From positions 16,185,501 through 16,249,500 of the forward strand of contig CM070910.1 in assembly GCA_036417435.1 (NCBI GenBank): a stretch of 64,000 nt of DNA, written 5' to 3'. Under the pieces are notes generated by a model that was given only the letters and a program-made list of their open reading frames with translations, did not search any database and was not told the origin of the DNA. Every line of letters starts with the position of its first letter. Positions within the stretch are counted from its first letter, which is position 1. Shown here piece by piece: positions 24,601-33,513 of the stretch. The position numbers and the translations under genes were made by a program. Origin of the DNA: Inia geoffrensis (Eukaryota; Chordata; Mammalia; Artiodactyla; Iniidae).

Positions 24601-27600
24601 AAGAGCTGTGGCTTCACTCTTCCTTCCAAAGTGTGTCTCCCTGGCTGGGCACCATCCTCCGGGCTCCTGTCATGACGCAGGCAGGCCAGAGGCCAAGAGC
24701 CCACTTGACCTCAGGCTGCTGGCAAATTCCTCTCGAGATCTCCCTGCTCTTTGCCTGCTGCGCTGGGCCATAGGGGAGAGGGGGAGGGGGAGAGGGGGGA
24801 GGGGTGTAGGGGAAGAGGGAGTAGGGGGAGGGAGGCGGGGACGGGTGGGAGGGGCGAGCTGATCAGAGAGGAGCCCTGGGCTGCCGGAGCTGCTCCGGAG
24901 TTTAGGACGGCTCTGGGGGTGGAGAGTCCCTCCGAGAAAGCGCCTCATTCCCCGCCCTGCGGCCCCCAGAGCAGCACGTGCTGGAGGAGCTGGAGAGGCA
25001 GGCGGTGCTGGTGTACACGCCGTCCCGCAAGGTGAGCGGCAAGCGCGTGGTCTGCTACGACGACCGCTACATCGTGAAGGTGGCCTACGAGCAGGACGGG
25101 GTCATCGTCTCCAACGACAGCTACCGCGACCTGCAGAGCGAGAACCCCGAGTGGAAGTGGTTCATCGAGCAGAGGCTGCTCATGTTCTCCTTCGTCAACG
25201 ACCGGTGCGTGTGGCCCGTGGGGTCCCGGGGTGGGTAGGGGGCGGGGCTTAGTCACGGGCTTAGAGCCCCCCTGCCCCGGGCCGCCCGCGCCCCTTCCCC
25301 GCCGCACATCTCTCTGTTGGCCCTCTCTGTCTCCTCTCTTTCGTGACCAGATTTCCCCCACGGGGCTGTCTTGTCCCAACTGTCCTGTGACCTTTCTGTT
25401 CCCATGCCCACATCCAGCTGAGCCAGCACCCAGTTGCCTGACGAGTGGGCCAAGCATGGCCTTGGGGGGACCTTTCTTTTGTTTTTATTTTTGAAGAATT
25501 TAACATTTCAAATAAGAGCACTGGAACTGTCATCATGGGGTGAATCTGAACTTTGTTGCACTCCCTTTCACTTATCTTATGCTTCTGTCTGTTTTTTTTT
25601 TTTTCAAAGTTTTGAATTACGGATGGGAGTGGGCAACATCACCTTTTCTCTGGGGCTGTAAAGATCTTGGAACCGTCTCTGTCTTAATACGTCTTGGTTG
25701 ACACTTTCAAGAGAATCTGGTTGGTTCATCTGTCCCCTAGGGTGTTTCTCCTGGGTCAGGTCCCCCCTGGACCAACCAGCTACAGTGAAAGGAGGACGAA
25801 GTCAGGGTCACAAAGCACAGACCAGTTAGCAGGTGCTGGGTGACCAGTTAGCAGGTGCTGGGTGAGCCCCTAGACGGGGCTGAGGTGGGCAGGATGTGAC
25901 GGCTGGTCCACAAAGCACAGACCAGTTAGCAGGTGCTGGGTGAGGGCCTCTAGACGGGGCTGAGGTGGACAGGATGTGACGGCTGGTCCACAAAGCACAG
26001 ACCAGTTAGCAGGTGCTGGGTGAGGGCCCCTAGACGGGGCTGAGGTGGGCAGGATGTGATAGCTGGCCCACTGCAGGCGTCCTCAGGCATGCTGAAGAGC
26101 CTGGTCACAGGGTGGGACGAGATGGGAGGGCACAGCAGGCTGGGACATCACTCCCATTCCGATTTCTGTCCCAGGCATGGTAGCTCGGTCCTCATTCTGG
26201 GCTCTCTCATTGGCTTGTAGGAATGTGGTTTGGGACAAGCTCCCCAACTCCGTGAGGGCAGGGACTGTATGTGTCTTATGTGCCACAGCTCCAGCCAGCC
26301 TGGCGCATTATAGGCACCCAGTGACTAGTTGTAGATTACTGAGTGAGTGAGTGTAAATGGCTGCAGCCCTGGGGTAGGGAAGATGGGGAGACAGAGGCCA
26401 CGTGGCCGCTATATCAGTCTACCTGCACACGGCAGACCAGCTCCTGACCCTGGAGCCTGCGGGGCTGTGTGTGTGGTGGAAAGGGCTAGGGCTCTGGAAG
26501 CAGCAGATGAGGTTTCAAACTGAGGTTCTGCCATTTACTGGCTGTGTGTGGTGAGGAAAGCTCTCAGCCTCACTGGGCTGAATGTTCTTCACCTTGAATA
26601 ATCTGCCCTTGGATTAGTCACACTTACCTCTGAGATGGTCGTGAGGACCAGAGAGGACTGTATGTACCCCTAGTGGTAGCGGTTATTCTCAGGCCAGGCC
26701 AGGACATGTGCCTCCAGGGGGTACTGCTGCCCCCACTACCCCTTGGCCCACAGCCAAGGAGGCAGAGGTACCCTCCTAAGCCCCAGGGCAGATGGTCACA
26801 GCAGCTACCCCGCAGTATCCCCCATGGTCATTTCCGCATTCAGGAGGCTGGAGGCTCCCTCTCTCTGGCTCAGGCCCGGAGGAATCTGGCAGGGCTGGCA
26901 CCATCGGATCCACAAAATCCTCACTGAGGTCTGAGGGATCATGGCCACCTCTGACCTGGTGACAGCCTGGGGTCCAGGCCAAGTCCTCTTGACACACTGG
27001 CCTCTGCTCAGGGCCTGCCCGAAGGTCCCCCGACTGCCAGAGGGCAGAGCCTGCCGCCTGCCTGTGGGCAAGGACGCTCGCCCCGTGCCCAGGGCACGTC
27101 CATAGGGCCCTCCTGGCCCAGCTCCCGGGCTGTGAGACCGGGGAAAGAGCAGGAGGTGACGCCTTTGGGAACTTTTAATAACTGCACTGGGTGGCTCCCC
27201 GGATTCTTGGTCAGGGCCCAACTCTGAGAAGCCGGCTGTGTAGCTGGGATCTGAGCCACGGAGGCTACCCGGGACCAGGGGTCACCCAGCTCGGGGCCGG
27301 CCTGGGGGATGTGGTCTGCACGGTGGGACCCCAGCGTGACCCTTGACATTAAGGGGGAAACTGGCCCATAAATACAAGCCCCCGATCAGAATCCACTCCC
27401 TCTCTAGTGGAACCTTTGTATGGCCTGGAAGTGCCTCCGGGGAAAGAAAGTATTCATATGAAAAGTGGATTGCGCTGAAGAGGGAGATTTCCTTCTGAGG
27501 AAAGTTGTTTTCCCTTTTGAGCTGCGGGCATCGAGGATGCATTCCCTTCCTCCTCAGACCAATGCCAGGGAAGGGAAGGGGCAGGCGGGGGGCAGGGTGG

Positions 27601-28960
27601 TGTCAGAGAGTGACAAAGTGACCCCCGCCCATGGTTTGCAGAGGAGGGCGGAGCCTGCGCTGAGCCCTGGGGCTGCGTGTGCCGCCGCACCTGTGTGCGG
27701 GCTGCACCCGGATCTGCTGCTTTGCTGACCCACCAGCTGGCGTTTTGAACTCTGTTAATTTTCATCCCCAACCTGAGAGGCCCAGAGCTGTGGGGCAACA
27801 CAGGAGAAATGGAGCTCCCAGGACCAAAGAGCCCCCCGGCCCCCCTCCCCACCCCGGAGGTCTCCAGCCTTCTGTTGAGGACATTGGAATGCAGCTTAGA
27901 GTCGCTTTCAGACTAGGCCCCAGGGGAGGCCTAGTGCAATTATGCTTCAACTTTAGTGGATAAAAATGATCTGGGAAGTTGTTAAAATGCAGATTCCTGA
28001 ACAACTTTGAGGTTCTGATTAAGCAGGTCTGGTGTGAAGCCCGGAGCCTGCATGTTTCCAGGAGTTGCTAAGTGATTCTGGCATTGCTGACTCAGCAGGA
28101 GGAAAACTTGGACAAGGCCCAGGGGCTGCTGTCCTGGGATCTGTCAGCGCTGTGCTCTGTGCCTGTCAGTGTGGAGGAAGGTTGTGCTGCCCTAACACGC
28201 TGTGACAACCCCTGAGTGGGAGAAAGAGTCCTGGTGCCGCCAGCGGCGAGTCTCTGTGGGCCTTGCTGTCACTCCCCTGTGCTTGTTTTCCAGGTTCATG
28301 CCTCCTGATGACCCCCTGGGCCGTCGGGGACCCACCCTGAGCAACTTCCTGAGCAGGAAGCCAAAGCCCCCAGAGCCGTCCTGGCAACACTGCCCCTATG
28401 GTGGGTAGCGCCCCACGCCTCGTGGGCCCTGTTCAGGTCAGAAGCGCTGGCTGGGTGGTCAGCAGCCTGGGTTCTAGCCCGGGTTCTGCCCTTAATCAGC
28501 TGTGTGACCCTGGGGAGGTAACTTAACCTCTCTGGATGGCAGTTTCCTCAAAGGGTTATTGTAATGATGAACTGCCATCCTGGGCCCCTGTTGCATGCGG
28601 TTTGTGAGGGCTGGATGCAGGGGTCACACACAGGGCAAAGTCATATCCAGGGAGGAGGGATGCTGTGTGCACCCCACGCTCTCCTTTCTCAGTCCCTCCC
28701 CTGGCACCTTGTGCCCACATCCTGCCCCACAGTCTTACCTAAACCCCTACCTACCCTTAGGGACTTTGGTTGGTGCTATCCATTAAGAATTAAGGATTCT
28801 ATCCCAGAGCCCTCCAGGGACGCTAGCGTTCTAGCCAGCTCTTTCACTAGCTTGCTTTGGGCAAGTTATTTAATGTCCGCAGGACTAGTTTTTTGTGCCT
28901 ATAGAAGTTTAAGATGCCGTAAGTGATACTCAGAGTCATTTCTTGTTAGAATTACGGTGG

Positions 28961-29007
<47 letters not shown>

Positions 29008-30288
29008 GGTGGCCCATCCTGTTCCCTTCCACTCTCAGAAGGGCCCTGGTTTGGATGATAAATTATTTGATCACCTCTGTTAAAACAGTCTGTAAGGGGA
29101 GGGCAATGATTAGCACAAGGGATGTGGACAATGGGGTAAACTGAGTCAGCACTGGAGGCACCATCGTATGTCATGAGCACCCACTCCCAACCCCCCGCCA
29201 CTAGGCTGGCCCGATCCACCGTGTCTCTGGGGAAGTGGAGGCTGAAGGTCATTGGATCCAGAGATTTGGTCTCAGTCCCTGGTCATGGGAACTTCCAGAC
29301 AACAGTCCCCCTGTGCTGGGTGGGTAACACTGGGGTACCATGTCCAGTGGAAAATGGCACGAGGAGTAGGGTGCTGCACCCTCATTCGTCCTGTCTGTGC
29401 CCCCAGGGCGCTTCTCCCCACCTCGTCCCGCCCTAAACCTGACAAGTCCGCAGCAGGCCCGGGGGCCTTCCCGGAGGAATCTCCAACGAGGAAGGCCACG
29501 CAGGGCGGGCACTGCCCGGACCACACCGGGCCTCCCCACCCAAGGTCTCTCACCAGGAGCCCTCTCCCCCTGCCCCGCCCCTTCCAGGCAAGAAATGCAC
29601 CTACGGCATCAAGTGCAAGTTCTACCACCCAGAGAGGCCGCACCACGCGCAGCTGGCTGTGGCCGATGAGCTCCGCGCGCAAACGCTGGCCTGGCGGGAC
29701 GCGGGCGGCGAGGAGGCGCAGCTGGGGAGCGCGCGGGCGGCCGACATGGCGACTCTCAGAGGCGGCTTCTCGCGGCTCGTCCTCAGCGACGACCCGGGGC
29801 CCCTCTGCGCGCCCCCTCGGGGCCCCGGCAGCGGCCGCGCGCCCAGGCCGCCCTGTCCCGACTGGGTGGCGCCCGGGCCCGCGCCGTCCCCGCCAGCGCT
29901 GCCCGGCCTCCAGAGCCGCCGGAGCCCGCCGGGCCTAGGCGGTGGGTACCGCCCAGGCGCCCCGCAGAGTGACCGGCGCCCCCCGCGCCGGCAGCCCGCC
30001 GACCCGTGCGCCCTTCCTCCAGGGGCCGGCTGGCTCCCGGGCCGCTCGGCCTGGGTGGGGTCGCGCTGGGTTGAAGACGCCCTCGGGGGGGCTTCGGGGT
30101 CCGTGCCCCAGGCTGCCGCCCCCGAGGTGGACTCGCGTGCCAGGGCGCGCACCGTGCTCTGCGGCACCTTCCCGCCCCACCAGGTGGACAGCGTCATGGC
30201 CCTGTTCCCCGAGCTCTCCGACATCGCCCGGCTCATCCTCCTTATCCAGAGATTCCAGAGGTCCGGTGCGCCCGTGGGGAAGCCCTGA
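5396..30288 (+). CDS. ZC3H12D: ZC3H12D (Regnase-4 / MCPIP4) spliced coding sequence, five coding exons
   Basis: Join of 5396-5700, 19974-20113, 24970-25204, 28294-28400 and 29588-30288: 1488 nt, 495 residues plus stop. All introns are GT-AG and phases match (2, 1, 2, 1). Family knowledge: ZC3H12D is a cytoplasmic PIN-like endoribonuclease of the Regnase/MCPIP family that destabilises inflammatory mRNAs in lymphocytes and macrophages; it was first found as TFL in transformed follicular lymphoma. Seen here: an N-terminal UBA-like helical segment (about 1-45), a NYN/PIN-like nuclease (about 88-230) with acidic residues D95, D179, D180 and D198, a CCCH finger of spacing C-x5-C-x5-C-x3-H (C260, C266, C272, H276), a Pro/Arg/Gly-rich linker, and a conserved C-terminal helix near 462-485. 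As far as I recall, the human protein is about 30 residues longer, the difference lying in the variable linker. The gene looks intact. Confidence 0.96.
5805..5990 (+). repeat. MIR SINE relic
   Basis: Shows the MIR core: tagctgtgtggcctt, then a gcctcacttcctccacctgtaa-like tract and a tail resembling cagtgctgacacaaagtaagtgttcaacaa. Diverged and ancient; begins about 100 nt after the exon 1 donor. Confidence 0.7.
6688..6887 (-). mobile_element. CHR-type tRNA-derived SINE with internal GGT expansion
   Basis: The + strand reads from an A/T-rich tail to the head motif CACTGCGCCACCAGGGAAGTCC (reverse A box), with the reverse B box GGGATCGAACC in between. Flanked by imperfect direct repeats gggctc[g/a]cttt at 6677-6687 and 6888-6898. 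A (GTG)n expansion lies at about 6828-6850, between the two Pol III boxes. Confidence 0.85.
7375..7520 (-). mobile_element. CHR-type SINE
   Basis: Reverse B box ACCAGGGATCGAACCC and head motif ending CCAAGGAAGTCCC; older and more diverged than neighbouring copies. Confidence 0.8.
7683..7921 (-). mobile_element. CHR-type SINE with 10-bp target duplication
   Basis: Starts with a long T run (the element's tail) and ends at the tRNA-like head CACCAGGGATGCCC. GGGACCAGAC is repeated at 7673-7682 and 7922-7931. Confidence 0.9.
10350..10810 (-). mobile_element. L1 3' end fragment (ORF2 C-terminus and 3' UTR)
   Basis: The minus strand encodes the L1 ORF2 C-terminal stretch [20 protein letters not shown] and [11 protein letters not shown], followed by the T-rich 3' UTR on the + strand's left side. 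5'-truncated. Confidence 0.9.
13704..13780. repeat. Perfect 22-bp inverted repeat with 33-nt spacer
   Basis: Arms 13704-13725 and 13759-13780 are exact reverse complements (starting CCTGATGCCTC and ending GAGGCATCAGG). The spacer 13726-13758 is C-rich. It lies in intron 1 and belongs to no repeat I recognise. Confidence 0.9.
13858..13973 (+). mobile_element. CHR-type SINE, short
   Basis: Begins GGGACTTCCCTGGTGGTCC (A box region) with B box GGGTTCTATCCC. Flanking repeats near 13843-13857 and after 13973 share GAAACAAATTTTA. Confidence 0.85.
14843..16665 (-). mobile_element. CHR-type SINE split by a 1.47 kb insertion
   Basis: The tail and body are at 14843-15154 and the missing tRNA head at 16639-16665 (ending CCACCAGGGAAGTCCC). 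The sequence between is an insertion bounded by the duplicated 16-mer at 15139-15154 and 16623-16638. The outer flanks (about 14834-14845 and 16662-16675) also look like an imperfect target duplication, supporting one original element. Confidence 0.75.
15155..16622 (-). mobile_element. Insertion: L1 3' end plus about 1.1 kb of apparent 3'-transduced flank
   Basis: Right part 16288-16622 is the 3' end of a cetartiodactyl-type L1 in minus orientation (AACAACTTTATTGGAGTATAA motif). Left part 15175-16287 is an older L1 ORF2/3' UTR piece in plus orientation. A T-rich stretch starts directly after the left 16-bp duplication. The target TTCTT|AA fits the L1 endonuclease preference. Confidence 0.65.
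16863..17231 (-). mobile_element. CHR-type SINE with extra 3' segment
   Basis: Body about 16945-17231 ends in the head CGCCACCAGGGAAGCCCC. TGATTAGC at 16855-16862 and 17232-17239 brackets it. Between the left copy and the SINE body are a T18 run (16863-16880) and about 64 nt of non-SINE sequence. Confidence 0.75.
18219..18428 (-). mobile_element. Young CHR-type SINE, 13-bp target duplication
   Basis: Cetacean subfamily with the GCGGTACGCG tail-proximal motif and GCCACCAGGGAAGCCC head. CCCCTTCTCTTCT is repeated at 18206-18218 and 18429-18441. Confidence 0.95.
18700..19110 (+). repeat. L2 LINE 3' relic
   Basis: Degenerate L2-like sequence (gcttcttaactggtgtccc then a ctgccagggtgaactctttgaaa-like stretch). 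Ancient, no coding capacity. Confidence 0.5.
19150..19339 (-). mobile_element. CHR-type SINE
   Basis: Reverse B box GGGATCGAACC and head CACCAGGGAAGTCCC. Imperfect duplication CCTGCC[T/C]GGTCTT at about 19137-19149 and 19341-19353. Confidence 0.9.
19481..19688 (-). mobile_element. Young CHR-type SINE, 14-bp target duplication
   Basis: TGACAACCCTCTCT flanks it at 19467-19480 and 19689-19702. It ends only 285 nt before exon 2. Confidence 0.95.
19974..20113 (+). CDS. ZC3H12D: ZC3H12D coding exon 2: nuclease domain core
   Basis: Encodes residues 102-148 and the first base of codon 149; codon 102 (Ser) is completed by the first base of the exon. The sequence runs from [12 protein letters not shown] to TPIR and is highly conserved in the family, covering the strand-helix segment that follows the first catalytic aspartate. 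The acceptor AG at 19972-19973 restores the frame. A second, pyrimidine-rich acceptor lies 23 nt upstream (AG at 19949-19950) and would shift the frame. The donor GT is at 20114. Neighbouring intron sequence is old L2 and young SINE material. Confidence 0.95.
21552..21684. repeat. (TTTC)n microsatellite, about 120 bp
   Basis: Nearly pure TTTC units with a few TTTTC interruptions, closing in a T run. Derived from the poly(A) tail of the adjacent SINE. Confidence 0.95.
21559..21787 (-). mobile_element. CHR-type SINE whose tail became a (TTTC)n microsatellite
   Basis: The head CGCCAGGGAAGTC and reverse B box GGGATCAAACCC are at 21718-21787. The flanks TGATCCTACCTCCTTTCT (21541-21558) and TGATGCTACCTGCTTTCT (21788-21805) are an imperfect 18-bp duplication, so the tract at 21559-21684 lies inside the element. 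Confidence 0.85.
22100..22990 (+). mobile_element. Old L1 fragment
   Basis: Shows the L1 ORF2 end signature (ATGGCCAATAAACATATGAA, then a caccagattgggaaaaatt-like stretch), with many mutations. No open frame. Confidence 0.8.
22990..23649 (-). mobile_element. L1 3' end interrupted by a solo LTR
   Basis: L1 3' UTR motif (ataattgacttacagtattg) at 22995-23077 resumes after the LTR at 23617 (attcgatatttttatacatt). Confidence 0.6.
23078..23616 (-). mobile_element. Solo endogenous retroviral LTR, class I-like
   Basis: 539 bp, starting TGTTGCAGG and ending GTCTCA on the + strand, i.e. TG...CA ends in minus orientation. Flanked by the 4-bp duplication ATTC at 23074-23077 and 23617-23620, as for class I ERVs. 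A reverse AATAAA (TTTATT, 23217-23222) is placed as in an R region. No internal viral genes adjoin it. Confidence 0.8.
23650..23868 (+). mobile_element. Young CHR-type SINE
   Basis: Begins GGGCTTCCCTGGTGGTGCAG, with B box GGGTTCGTGCCC, and ends in a pure A28-type tail at 23841-23868. Its freshness is suggested by the long uninterrupted tail. Confidence 0.95.
24769..24859 (+). promoter_or_regulatory. G-run cluster, potential G-quadruplex, upstream of exon 3
   Basis: More than ten runs of three or more G separated by 1-6 nt on the sense strand, ending about 110 nt before the exon 3 acceptor. It would be G-rich in the pre-mRNA too. Confidence 0.7.
24970..25204 (+). CDS. ZC3H12D: ZC3H12D coding exon 3: nuclease catalytic aspartates
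   Basis: Encodes residues 149-226 plus two bases of codon 227. It carries the CYDDRYIV motif (D179, D180) and the SND motif (D198), which with D95 form the acidic, metal-binding centre typical of Regnase nucleases. The tail matches the conserved segment ending in NDR before the exon junction. The acceptor AG is at 24968-24969 and the donor GT at 25205. The exon is GC-rich, and a dense G-run cluster sits about 110-200 nt upstream of its acceptor. Reading through the donor would stop the protein after a few residues. Confidence 0.95.
25205..28293 (+). other. ZC3H12D intron 3 (3.1 kb): overview
   Basis: GC-rich start. It holds the 80-bp minisatellite, an L2 tail at 26180-26345, a MIR at about 26480-26690 and a MER5A-like relic at 27935-28070 (typical gttaaaatgcagattcctg motif). 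25250-25800 and 26690-27930 show nothing I can name. Confidence 0.6.
25809..26070. repeat. 80-bp minisatellite, three copies with nested 22-bp duplication
   Basis: Copies start at 25809, 25909 and 25989 with CACAAAGCACAGACCAGTTA. Copies two and three are 80 bp and almost identical. Copy one carries an internal tandem duplication of the 22-nt segment starting ACCAGTTAGC (25821 and 25843). Confidence 0.95.
28294..28400 (+). CDS. ZC3H12D: ZC3H12D coding exon 4: linker to zinc finger
   Basis: Encodes residues 227 (last base) to 262 and one base of codon 263. It contains the basic, proline-rich linker [13 protein letters not shown] followed by a conserved SNFLSRKPK stretch, and ends inside the zinc finger just after C260-P-Y. 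The first zinc ligand is therefore on this exon and the other three on the next. The acceptor CAG is at 28291-28293 and the donor GT at 28401. No disruption. Confidence 0.95.
28401..29587 (+). other. ZC3H12D intron 4 (1.2 kb): overview
   Basis: Contains a MIR at about 28440-28570 (aatcagctgtgtgaccctggg) and a 42-bp (AC)n tract. The rest, 28570-28960 and 29005-29560, looks unique. Confidence 0.6.
28962..29003. repeat. (AC)n microsatellite
   Basis: Uninterrupted dinucleotide tract of about 21 units in intron 4. Confidence 0.95.
29588..30288 (+). CDS. ZC3H12D: ZC3H12D terminal coding exon: CCCH finger, variable linker, C-terminal helix
   Basis: Completes codon 263 and runs to the TGA at 30286-30288. 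It supplies C266, C272 and H276 of the CCCH finger, then the conserved stretch [18 protein letters not shown]. Residues from about 295 to 455 form a low-complexity Pro/Gly/Arg/Ala-rich region, very GC- and CpG-rich at DNA level. The last 30 or so residues contain the conserved [16 protein letters not shown] helix found at the C-terminus of Regnase proteins, used in the family for protein contacts. The acceptor AG is at 29586-29587. Because it is the last exon, stop codons in it would escape NMD. Confidence 0.95.
29640..30240. promoter_or_regulatory. CpG-rich island inside the last coding exon
   Basis: Very dense CG dinucleotides through the variable linker of ZC3H12D, far above the surrounding sequence. 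It is a body-of-gene island rather than a promoter, as far as sequence shows. Confidence 0.7.
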
Positions 30289-31036
30289 GGAGCTCGTCGA
30301 GGCCACCACATGTGATGTCCCAGGCTTGCCTTGCGACCCCACCGGGCTGGTGGCCGTGGTCAGCCTGCACCTGGGCTGGCCCACCCTGTGGAGCCCCCTT
30401 TCCTTTAAAGATGGTCCGTTCCCTGGAGGAGGCCAGCTTCCTCACTCACCCTCTGCGGTGCCCACGGTGGCACTTGGTGACCTTCCCTGACCGCACAGGG
30501 GCTGCTGCTGGAGGTCCGTGTTCTGCAGAATAAGGTTGCCTTCCGCAGAGGGAGTGGTTTCTCGTGCCTGAGGACTGCAAAGTCCCACTAGGGCTCCACG
30601 GGTTTGTCCAGAACACTCCAGGGCTGTTTTGGTCCAGCTGCAGCTGGGAGCCACAAGTGGGTCCCAAGATCAATTTAGTGGGTGACACCCGAAATAGAAT
30701 GGAAGAGAGACACACCCCACATAATCAGGCTAAGTGGGAAACTCTCCTTTGTTAGCTACGGGTGTGTCTGTATGCCCTTGGCAGCCGTGGCCAAAAGGTG
30801 GAAAACTGGTAAATGGCCTTGAATTTCATTACATCAAATCACGTTTGAAATAGGTAGTCAGTTGGCCGGTGCAGATGTTGGCATCAGGAGATTTCCACAT
30901 GAGCTGTTTCTAACCTCTTGAGGGGAACCCAGTTCTAGCCTCCACGTGTGGGCTCTACTTGTCACTCTGAGATTACGTGGCTGTGCTGGTCTGTGGGGGT
31001 GTGGCAGGGGCATCTGGCCGGGGCCCTCACACCCTT

Positions 31037-31048
31037 CACACACGCACA

Positions 31049-31094
<46 letters not shown>
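31037..31094. repeat. (AC)n microsatellite in the probable 3' UTR
   Basis: Long CA tract with a few interruptions at its left edge. Confidence 0.95.
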
Positions 31095-32798
31095 CTTGAC
31101 TCAGGGCTAAGCGTCCCTGTTTTTCAGCCGTCCATCACGGCAGTTTCCAGCCCAGGCCCTATACTGGCCGAGCCTTCCGAGCTACCCCTCACAGCTGAGC
31201 CCAAGCCCTGTGAGTCAGGGCTTTTGCTCAGAAACCTCTGGGGGGTTGGTCAGAGCTGGGGTGAGCCTCAGTCATGGATGTTTCTCGCCACCTTCAACCA
31301 TGGCTGTTTCTCCTAGCTAACTACTGCTTTGAATTTTGGGGGGAAGGGGCCCATTCATTTGCGAAGGACAAGAGATGAGACAGTGCTGCCAGGACGCGGG
31401 CCCTGAATCCTCAGGGGCCCTGGCATCTCTGGGTGGCGTCCACCCATTCACTCAGGGTTATGAGTCCAGCTCACAGATCTTGGCTGGTTTGCTCATGAGG
31501 AGAGTGTGAGGTACCTCCCAGTGGAAAACCAGCTCCCAACCCAGGCAAGCCTCCTGCAGACTGGCAAGCGCTCCCTGTGGGCATGGCTGGCACAGCCCCG
31601 TGCGCCCCCCGGAGAATCTGCTCCTGCCCCCTTCAATGGGGTAAATGTTTCCTTTGGAGATACAGAGACCTTGTGTCCCCTGTGAGCCCTTTCATCTTTT
31701 TAAACCGGATTCTTAGTGTGGCTTAGGTCAGATCTCTTCCTCACCTCTTTTTTTTTTTCCCAAAGACGACACCCACAATTGTATCTTAATATCTTAGGAC
31801 TGCAGTCCTGAAGAAGACCCGCTCTTTCTAGGCAAATTGGATTTCCCTCGTGGTGGTGTGGTTTTTTTTTTTTTTCTTTTGACAAGACAAGCTTTATGTT
31901 AGAGCTGCTTTTGTCTCTTGGGTCTGTGTCCTGACTTGGAATCGTTGCATTGCTGAGTTACAGTTCGAAATGTTTAAACTGCTCCCTCTGAGGACAAGCT
32001 TGAGTTCTAGTGAGCTGTAAAGCTGTTTTATTTGGTGCACTGTGATTGAGACAAGCGCAAAAACAAGTGACGAAACAGCACATTTCAATGTGATCCCCTT
32101 TGGAACTTTTTCCAAAGTCTTGGTATGTCTTTGTGACACAAAACATGAATGGGATGGGGGTGAATGAAGTGTTCCCAGTTGCATAACTATTACTGTGCTC
32201 TGAAACGAAATCACTTTTACCCACACCTGGACTGTCCATTGTCAAACTGTATGTCAGTTTCCCTTGTGTCGGCTCCGCCTCCCCAGCCCAGGGCGGTTTT
32301 CTCCCGTTAAATATTGTGGGTGTGAAGGAGGAGGTTATGGCTGCTTTATTCAGTGTTATTCGCCGCTTGGGGGAGGTGGGGAGAGGGCTGGAATTCACCT
32401 TTTCCAGGAGAAGGAGCGAGGCCGGAGGCAAGGACGTGCCTTTGTTGGATGTTCCGCAGGCTGTACCCGAGGACACAGGCAGAGTCCTCCGTCACTCAGA
32501 TCTGAGGCTCCTCGTGCTGGACTGTTGTTTGCTATGTGGTGTGGCTTTCTCAGAGGCCTCTGGAAGGTGGTTTGAGACACAGCTGCAGAATGTTGGGGGT
32601 CAAGGGCTAGAGCAAGAGAAGCCACTCCTGTCGGCGTTGTTCCAGATCAAGTGAATCCCTCCTCTCAGGATTTTACACAGAGCTCAGATGGGGAGCAAAT
32701 AGACAACTCCCAGCTGGCACGGGTATGGCTCCCTGCCTCTGGGAAAAAAGCCTCCTGTGGGAGAGAAGAGCATAGGGGAGGGGGTGAGCGGAAGGGTT

Positions 32799-32804
32799 AT
32801 TAAA
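32799..32804 (+). promoter_or_regulatory. Candidate poly(A) signal ATTAAA
   Basis: A one-base variant of the canonical hexamer followed directly by a GT/G-rich stretch (32806-32822) that could act as the downstream element. It would give a 3' UTR of about 2.5 kb. It is the only reasonable candidate found between 30289 and 33500, but the GT-rich stretch is rather close. Confidence 0.25.
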
Positions 32805-33513
32805 GAGTGGGTGTTGGGGGAGGGGGCCCTGGGAACTGGAGCAACGAAGTGGAATCCCAAATCCCACCATGAGGGAACGCATGGAGCCAGGACCCTGTGC
32901 AAAGTTAACTCGTGGGGCCCTATGTAAAATCAAATAGCAGGGCTCCTTGTTCAAAAGTGATAAAGAATTTCAAGACATTGGCAGCTGAGCATTGAACCAA
33001 GCATGGGGCCCTTCCACGTGCCCACCTCTGATGCAAGAGACTGAAGAGGAGAAGTCGGGGGGATTGGGCAAACTGCCCACTGGATCGGCCACTTCCAAGC
33101 GAGTACCAGATGTACGTAGGGGTGGCTCTAACAGGGCAGCAGACATGCTCATTTGTGTCGGGCAAGGTGGTTTTTTTTTTTACAAGCAAGGCTCACAAAC
33201 CAAATGGCAGGAGGCCAGGATGGAGGCAGCTGTGGGGTTGACTGAATTTAGGGGCTCGAACCCTGTCAGGACTCTCGCATCTGTCCTGGGAAGAATTCTC
33301 ATTGGCCTGGCTTGGATCATGCGTCCATCCCAACCAGCTGCTGTGAGGCTCTACCACTGGTTCACTGGGTCTTAGGTGCACACTGGTCATCAGCTCACAC
33401 CTGAACCCAGGTAGCTCGTGGGGAGTTGGGGATGGTGAGTGGTTCCCGCAAAGAAGTGGGGACAGTGTCCAGGCAGACAAAACAAATGCCCCATGCACAG
33501 CAAAGCCAATCTA

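Larger units (their letters stand above)
20114..24969 (+). other. ZC3H12D intron 2 (4.9 kb): overview
   Basis: Starts with a short L2 tail (20220-20350, ending in an AATAAATAGTTGTTGA-like L2 end). 20580-20950 may be an old dispersed repeat I cannot name. 22100-22990 is an old L1 3' part in plus orientation. 20350-20580, 20950-21540, 21806-22100 and 23890-24768 show nothing named. The SINE, LTR, microsatellite and G-rich tract are listed separately. Confidence 0.6.
30289..32830 (+). other. ZC3H12D: Probable ZC3H12D 3' UTR
   Basis: Mostly unique sequence after the stop codon, with no SINE or L1 for 2.5 kb, unlike the rest of the downstream region; that favours transcribed UTR. It contains an (AC)n tract at 31037-31094. 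No canonical AATAAA was seen; the first ATTAAA is at 32799-32804. The true 3' end cannot be fixed from sequence alone. Confidence 0.4.

Noticed and set aside
29252..30490. Long open frames in other frames around the last ZC3H12D exon (up to 229 codons)
   Set aside because: High GC suppresses stop codons; only the plus-strand frame with the CCCH finger matches a known family.
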